Shown one piece after another: positions 32,707 through 37,360 of a stretch of DNA of 37,360 bases. The DNA lies in NCBI GenBank assembly GCA_016795505.1, contig JAEUHH010000020.1:1-37360 (forward strand). Reading direction: 5' to 3'. The translations under genes were made by a program, and so were the position numbers. The notes under the pieces were generated by a model. That model was not told the origin of the DNA. It saw only the letters and a program-made list of their open reading frames with translations, and made no database searches. Each line of letters starts with the position of its first letter. Within the stretch, counting starts at the first letter, position 1. Source of the stretch: Verrucomicrobiales bacterium (GTDB lineage Bacteria > Verrucomicrobiota > Verrucomicrobiia > Verrucomicrobiales > DEV007).

Positions 32707-33592
32707 GCCTCTGAAGTTCCTCAATGCGTTTCAGAAGCGGGATCAATGGTTGGTTCTTCGCGTAATTCGATCGCGCAAACTGCCGAAGGTAGAATTCAAT
32801 GTCGGCTCTGGTGAGGCGGTCCAACTTCGCGAGGTTGCAGGCTTCACAACTGGCCACCAGGTTTTCCCTTGCCGAATGGAGACGCTCTGAGAGCGAAATC
32901 TTTTTGATCCAGCTCCTGGGGATGACGTGATGAACATGCAGCGTTGCCTCAGGCCGCCCCTTTCCGCAAAAAAAGCAGGTGTAACCGTGGTATTGGAGCA
33001 CTTCGTTCTTTCGGCCCGGAGAGAGAGCCTGCTCGGCGGAACTCGACCCAGCCGAAAAATCGCGCAGCTCCGACCGTTTTTGGGACAGCTTCACTTTGCC
33101 TGCGAACTTCCCCTCAAACTCCTTCAGCTTATCCTCCAGATGTGGCTTCAAATAGTATCCTCGATGATGTCCGGCGAATTCCTCCAGAGCACGGATATAG
33201 GGAAGAATCCGGTCGCCCGCCTTGGCGAGAGAGAGCAGCGAGTCTTCGTCGAACCCCACTTCTGATAAGGGAATTGCCTCCGCAGGTTTGGCTCCTTCCA
33301 GGAGGTAGTTCACGTCATAGAGATTCCAGAAGTAACGGCGGGGACTGAAGTGCGCGCCCGACCTTCCCGTCGTCCCCAGAATTTCGTCCGGAAGCTCCAA
33401 CGCCAACATGAAGGAGTATTCCGAATCCATGGCGCTGGGGTCCTTTTCTCCCCGGAAAAGCTGCTGATGCAGGGCTACCTGCGCTTGATCTTCAGGTTCG
33501 TCACAATCCACAAAACCACCTCGCCCAGCGCGTATCCACGGAAAGGCGCAAAAAATGGCGGGAAGTTCGGTCGTTCGTTGGATCACTTTCAT
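32699..33592 (-). CDS. HNH endonuclease domain protein
   Basis: This 297-residue protein has a C-terminal HNH nuclease with zinc ligands Cys206/Cys209 (CFFCG) and Cys249/Cys252 (CEAC), the catalytic core HVHHVIPRSW (His221, His222), and Asn244 in RENLV. The first 200 residues contain no domain I recognise. Its ATG overlaps the hsdR stop codon as ATGA, so the two are translationally coupled; the YgjP gene overlaps its end. This position makes it part of the restriction operon and not a homing endonuclease. By eye the base composition looks less GC-rich than in the flanking metabolic genes, consistent with horizontal transfer. Confidence 0.88.
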   Translation of the reverse strand: MKVIQRTTELPAIFCAFPWIRAGRGGFVDCDEPEDQAQVALHQQLFRGEKDPSAMDSEYSFMLALELPDEILGTTGRSGAHFSPRRYFWNLYDVNYLLEGAKPAEAIPLSEVGFDEDSLLSLAKAGDRILPYIRALEEFAGHHRGYYLKPHLEDKLKEFEGKFAGKVKLSQKRSELRDFSAGSSSAEQALSPGRKNEVLQYHGYTCFFCGKGRPEATLHVHHVIPRSWIKKISLSERLHSARENLVASCEACNLAKLDRLTRADIEFYLRQFARSNYAKNQPLIPLLKRIEELQRHD

Positions 33593-36500
33593 TTTGGGTA
33601 GTGGTGGCGAGCCGCCTGGAGGATGTGGTCGAGGATGAAGTCGAGCGTTTCCATGGCGATCTCTCGCCCGGACTGGGCGAAGGACTCCAGCACGGCATCT
33701 TCCAGGGCGTTCTTAATCGAGTTCTGGACGTCGGGCTTGTTCTGCCAGTCCACCACGACTCGGCCCCGCACGACTCCGTCGAGCCGGGTGGCCAGCGAGC
33801 TCAGCCCTTGAACCGATTCCGGGGCGGCCTCGCCCTCATCGCCGAGAATGGCCTTGCGGAGCGTGTGGTAGAAGGCGAGCGCCGGAGGCCGGTCGCGGAG
33901 CGGTTCCGGTACGTCCTTGATCCCGTGGCTGCGGACCTCGTCGGAAACAGCCTGGGCGCGCTTCAGGTATTCAACCGCGGCGATGCGCTTGGCCTCGTAG
34001 TCCTCGATGACCTTGCGGAGCACTTTCGAGAGCCGCTCGAAAAACACCGGGTCCTGATCCATCCGCTCCGTGATCGTCTTCGAGGTGCGGTGGGCGATGG
34101 TGTCGGCGCGGGCCGCAGGGGTGCCGAACTTCTCGACCTCGGCCTCGAACTTCTCCTTGTCGAAGATATCCACCAGCGGAGTGAGCTGCCTCACCTCGTC
34201 GGAGCCGACATGGCGGTCGATCAGCTTCTGCATCTGTGTCTCGTATTCCTGGTAGTCGAGCTCCTCGGAGAAAAGCTGCCGAAGGTACCGCCGGAGATTC
34301 TCGAAGAACTTCAGGTCGTCACGATACATCGCCACCGTGGCCGCCGGGGTCTTGTCGATCCAGTCGAGACTGGAAAGGGCGATTTCCAGAGTGCGGGCGA
34401 ACTGCCGCAGCCGGTCGACGAACTCGTCGCGGATCGCCTCATTGCGCAGGATGTCCACATACTCGTCGAGATCGTGCCGGTTCCGGACTTTCTGGAAAAG
34501 GCTTTTCAGCGAGGCATGCAGATCGGCCAGCTTCGCGATTTCGGTGTCGATGGAAAACAGCGCCGTCTCGAGATCCTGCGGGTCGAAGCCCTCCAACTGG
34601 CTGTAGGTGGCGAGGGCCTTGTCCAGCTCGCCCAGGATGCCCCGGTAGTCGATGATGTAACCGAAATCCTTGCCGGGGAATTTCCGGTTCACGCGGGCGA
34701 TCGCTTGCAGCAGGGTATGATCGCGCAGGGTGCGGTCGAGATAGAGCACCGTGTTGCGCGGTGCGTCGAAGCCCGTGAGCAGCTTCGAGCAGACGATGAG
34801 GATTTCCGGCGACCCCTCGCCCTTGAAAGAGGTGACGAGGTTCTCGTTGTAGGATTCTTCCGAGCCATGCTCGCGCATCATTTCCTCCCAGAACTGCTGG
34901 ATCTCCGTCTCGGCCAGCTTCGAGGTGCTGGTGTGATCCTCACGCTCGTCGGATTTCGAGATGACCACCTCGCTCGTCACCAAGCCGATCTCGTCGAGGA
35001 GGCGCTTGTATTTGATGGCGGAAAGGCGGCTGTCGGCGACGAGCTGGCCCTTCAGTCCGGTTCCCTTGAAGCGATCCTCGAAATGCGTGCTCACGTCCCA
35101 AGCCACGAGCCTCATTCGCTGCTCGGCTTTGTGGAGGTGGCCCGCCGTCGCGAATCTCCGTTTCAACTCGGCTTTCTCCTCCTTCGACCGGTTCCGGGTG
35201 AGCCGGTCGAACCACGCGTCGATTTGCTTTTTGTCGACATCCTGATCGACGAGACGGCCCTCGTAGAGGAGGCGCAGCACCGCCGTATCCTTCACCGCCT
35301 GATCGATGGTGTAGGTGTCGATGAGCCCGCCGAACTGGCGCGCCGTGTTCTTTTCCCGCTTCATCAGGGGTGTGCCGGTGAAGCCGAGGTAGCAGGCACG
35401 GGGCAGCGCCTTTCGCATCATGGCGTGCATGGCACCGAACTGGCCGGAAAAATGCCGTCCATGCTGGCTGCGGTGGCTCTCGTCGACCAGCACGAAGATA
35501 TTGGCGTCGTCGTCGAGTTGCTCTTCCTTCTGGAGCGCACCCTCGAACTTGTCGATCAGGGTGGTGATGACCTCGTGGCGACCGCGAAGAAGCTCGCGCA
35601 GGTGCTTCCCGCTGCCGGCCCGCTTCACGTCCGTGATCCCGCAATCGGCGAAGGTGTCGCGAATCTGCTTGTCGAGGTCGATGCGGTCGGTCACGAGGAG
35701 GATGCGAGGCGCGGGCACTGCCGGGTGCAGGGCGAGATTCTTCGCCAGCATCACCATCGTCAGCGACTTGCCGCTGCCCTGGGTGTGCCAGACCACCCCG
35801 CCCTCTCGGCGTCCTTCGGGGCCGGTCTGCTGCACCCGTTGAAGAATCTTATGGATGGCAAAATATTGTGGGTAGCGCGCGACCTTTTTCTTCCCCGCGT
35901 CGAAAACGATGAACTTCCGGAAGATCTCGAGGAGCCGCTCGGGTCGGCAGAGAGCATGCAGGAGGCGGTCCTGCTCCGTGAGCTGACGGCCGTGCTCTTC
36001 TCGGGCGAAGATGGCCTCGTGACGGCCGATCTTATTGCCCACTGACTCGATCGCCTCGGCGATGCTGGGCGGGAGCGGACGGTTTACCACCGCCTCGATC
36101 ACGGCGGTGTTCGGGAGTTCCTCCCTCCATTCGGACCAAAATTCCGGCACCGTGGCGGTGGTGGCATAGGACGCCGCGTCGCGGCTCAACGCCACGAGCA
36201 GTTGTGAATACCAGAAGAGGTGGGGAATCTCCCCGGTCTTCTGATTGCGGATGTGCTGGGAAATCGCCTCGGTCAGGGCCTTTTTGCCGAGCAGCGGACT
36301 CTTGCACTCGATCACCGCGAGGGGGATGCCGTTGACGAAGAGGACGAGATCGGGACGGCGGGTGTCCTTGCTGCCCTGGCGCTCCACTTCGAACTCCTCG
36401 GTGACGTGGAAGGCATTGTTCTCGATCCGGTCCCAGTCGAAGTAGCGGAGCTGAGGATTCAACGCTCCGCCGTCCACGAACTGCTCGATGCTCTTGCCGA

Positions 36501-36804
36501 GGCAGAGCAGGTCGAAGAGCCGGTGGTTGGTCGGAATGAGCCCGTCGTCGCCGATTTCGGTGAGGGCGGCGATGGCCGACTCGATCCCCGTTTCGCTGAA
36601 TGGGTGCGTCCTGCCCTTGTAGTTGAATCGATTGATCGCGCCCAGCCGTTCGCGCAGCACGTTCTCCAAAAGGACGCCCTTCTTCCGCCCGCCACGCTCC
36701 ACGAGCGCCTCGCCGGGCGTCAGGTAAGACCAGCCCAGGTTGACCAGCAACTCCACCGCAGGGAGCTGGGACATGGGGTCTTCGCGGAAGGAGGGGCCGT
36801 TCAT
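33589..36804 (-). CDS. hsdR: Type I restriction endonuclease R subunit (HsdR)
   Basis: This 1071-residue protein cuts and translocates DNA in a type I restriction complex. The N-terminal nuclease has the PD-(D/E)xK core PDLVLFVNGIPLAVIECKSP (Asp152, Glu166, Lys168). The two-RecA motor follows, with Walker A HTQGSGKSLTM (343-347), DESH at 441-444, FTGTP at 475-479 and QAIARVNRKFPGKDFG. A long helical C-terminal region completes it, as in full-length HsdR proteins. It starts the hsdR-HNH-YgjP operon. No hsdM or hsdS is present in the window. They may lie beyond the right edge (past the divergent gene) or elsewhere; otherwise the subunit is an orphan. Confidence 0.95.
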   Translation of the reverse strand: MNGPSFREDPMSQLPAVELLVNLGWSYLTPGEALVERGGRKKGVLLENVLRERLGAINRFNYKGRTHPFSETGIESAIAALTEIGDDGLIPTNHRLFDLLCLGKSIEQFVDGGALNPQLRYFDWDRIENNAFHVTEEFEVERQGSKDTRRPDLVLFVNGIPLAVIECKSPLLGKKALTEAISQHIRNQKTGEIPHLFWYSQLLVALSRDAASYATTATVPEFWSEWREELPNTAVIEAVVNRPLPPSIAEAIESVGNKIGRHEAIFAREEHGRQLTEQDRLLHALCRPERLLEIFRKFIVFDAGKKKVARYPQYFAIHKILQRVQQTGPEGRREGGVVWHTQGSGKSLTMVMLAKNLALHPAVPAPRILLVTDRIDLDKQIRDTFADCGITDVKRAGSGKHLRELLRGRHEVITTLIDKFEGALQKEEQLDDDANIFVLVDESHRSQHGRHFSGQFGAMHAMMRKALPRACYLGFTGTPLMKREKNTARQFGGLIDTYTIDQAVKDTAVLRLLYEGRLVDQDVDKKQIDAWFDRLTRNRSKEEKAELKRRFATAGHLHKAEQRMRLVAWDVSTHFEDRFKGTGLKGQLVADSRLSAIKYKRLLDEIGLVTSEVVISKSDEREDHTSTSKLAETEIQQFWEEMMREHGSEESYNENLVTSFKGEGSPEILIVCSKLLTGFDAPRNTVLYLDRTLRDHTLLQAIARVNRKFPGKDFGYIIDYRGILGELDKALATYSQLEGFDPQDLETALFSIDTEIAKLADLHASLKSLFQKVRNRHDLDEYVDILRNEAIRDEFVDRLRQFARTLEIALSSLDWIDKTPAATVAMYRDDLKFFENLRRYLRQLFSEELDYQEYETQMQKLIDRHVGSDEVRQLTPLVDIFDKEKFEAEVEKFGTPAARADTIAHRTSKTITERMDQDPVFFERLSKVLRKVIEDYEAKRIAAVEYLKRAQAVSDEVRSHGIKDVPEPLRDRPPALAFYHTLRKAILGDEGEAAPESVQGLSSLATRLDGVVRGRVVVDWQNKPDVQNSIKNALEDAVLESFAQSGREIAMETLDFILDHILQAARHHYPK

Positions 36805-36837
36805 GATCGTGATGACGCACGCGTGGTTGGAATCGCC

Positions 36838-36866
36838 TTGGAAACTTCACCGATCCGAAGTACATT
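36838..36866 (+). promoter_or_regulatory. Candidate promoter of the divergent nuclease-like gene
   Basis: TTGGAA (36838-36843) and TACATT (36861-36866) are 17 bases apart in the 68-base gap between hsdR and the rightward gene. The ATG at 36873 starts only 6 bases after the -10, so the transcript would be leaderless. Confidence 0.4.
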
Positions 36867-36872
36867 CCGGCC

Positions 36873-37360
36873 ATGCTGCCGGTCCCCAAGCTCAAGTTCA
36901 GCGAACCCCGCCACAACCTGCCGGGTCGCAAGGGTGTCGCCACGGCGGAGGACCGCTTCACCATCGCCTTTGCCCGGGCCTACTCGGAAAAGGCGGTCTC
37001 GCTCCATACCGGCAGTCTCAAGACGGAGATGGCCCTGGCCCGCGAGATTCCCGTGCCCGGTTTCGGCATCGCGGATCTTCTCGCCGTCTCGTGGAATCCC
37101 GACGCGTCCGGGGCATCCACGCTCGACGAGTTCGTCGACGGAAGCGGATTCACGAGCCGCGCCTTCGAGGTGAAACTCGACGACTGGAAGTCGGGGCTCT
37201 CCCAAGCCACGCGTTACCACTTCTTCGCCCATCAGTCCATCCTCGTCCTGCCGCCGGCGACCTGCGAGCGTGCCTTGGTCTTCTTCGACACCTTCACCAA
37301 GGTCCGGATCGGGCTTTGGTCTTTCGACGCGGCCACGGGACGGATCACGGCCTTCCACAC
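36873..37360 (+). CDS. PD-(D/E)xK-like nuclease-fold protein, 3' end cut by the window
   Basis: The frame runs from the ATG at 36873 (MLPVPKLKFSEPRHNLPGRK) off the right edge, giving 162 residues without a stop. The pattern Glu52, GFGIAD (Asp68), FEVK (Glu99-Lys101) and a helix with SGLSQATRY (Gln111) fits a PD-(D/E)xK nuclease core. I do not know a named family. It is divergent from hsdR with 68 bases between the starts, so it probably belongs to the restriction island. A non-catalytic DNA-binding role cannot be excluded. Confidence 0.65.
   Translation, partial: MLPVPKLKFSEPRHNLPGRKGVATAEDRFTIAFARAYSEKAVSLHTGSLKTEMALAREIPVPGFGIADLLAVSWNPDASGASTLDEFVDGSGFTSRAFEVKLDDWKSGLSQATRYHFFAHQSILVLPPATCERALVFFDTFTKVRIGLWSFDAATGRITAFH

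Noticed and set aside
33601-36045. 814-residue frame opposite hsdR
   Set aside because: Complement of a well-supported HsdR gene with all its motifs; no domain of its own.

Overview
The window is GC-rich and looks like chromosomal DNA from the Planctomycetes-Verrucomicrobia superphylum, most likely a verrucomicrobium. This is an inference from gene content: DUF1549/DUF1553 and PSCyt1 'planctomycete-type' cytochromes, a LEPR-XLL/DUF4347 giant surface protein, structured intergenic repeats that resemble those I know from Verrucomicrobia, and weak use of Shine-Dalgarno sites. Stop codons are almost all TGA, with two TAA. The only TAG in a reading frame interrupts an outer-membrane protein gene. 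I see no rRNA, tRNA, CRISPR array or insertion sequence.

Layout. 1-6025: two tandem paralogous giant repeat proteins; the first is cut by the window edge and the second has LEPR-XLL, DUF4347, Calx-beta and beta-helix-like repeats. 6134-11837: a Kef-type antiporter, a porin-like gene with an amber codon in its signal peptide, an HPP membrane protein, an exported YHS-truncated-haemoglobin fusion, a GNAT acetyltransferase and a membrane-anchored coiled-coil protein. 12135-18023: a DegP/HtrA protease, then moeB-rhodanese, Trm112-like and a glycosyltransferase in one direction, facing a PQQ-type propeller protein. 18024-18482: a gene-free block of inverted and tandem repeats. 18483-21371: dnaB, rplI and a MarR regulator. 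21700-23132: a translationally coupled moxR-DUF3147 pair. 23353-31599: three large exported proteins in one direction (DUF1549/DUF1553 cytochrome, PPC-domain protein, PSCyt1-WD40 protein), probably one operon acting in the periplasm. 31600-31971: a structured intergenic repeat. 31972-37360: an hsdR-HNH-YgjP metallopeptidase operon with overlapping genes, and a divergent PD-(D/E)xK-like gene cut by the right edge.

How the genes fit together. The right end is a restriction or defence-type module that lacks hsdM and hsdS inside the window. The central trio is an envelope system of cytochrome and propeller proteins of the type common in this superphylum. Most of the rest is housekeeping or envelope function: protein quality control, sulfur-carrier activation, replication and a ribosomal protein.

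The items most worth a second look are the amber codon at 8124, the exported YHS-globin fusion, the three-gene restriction operon with its divergent nuclease, and two families of short dispersed repeats. One family is built on an ACCCTGTTT core; the other consists of 7-bp tandem repeats at gene ends.
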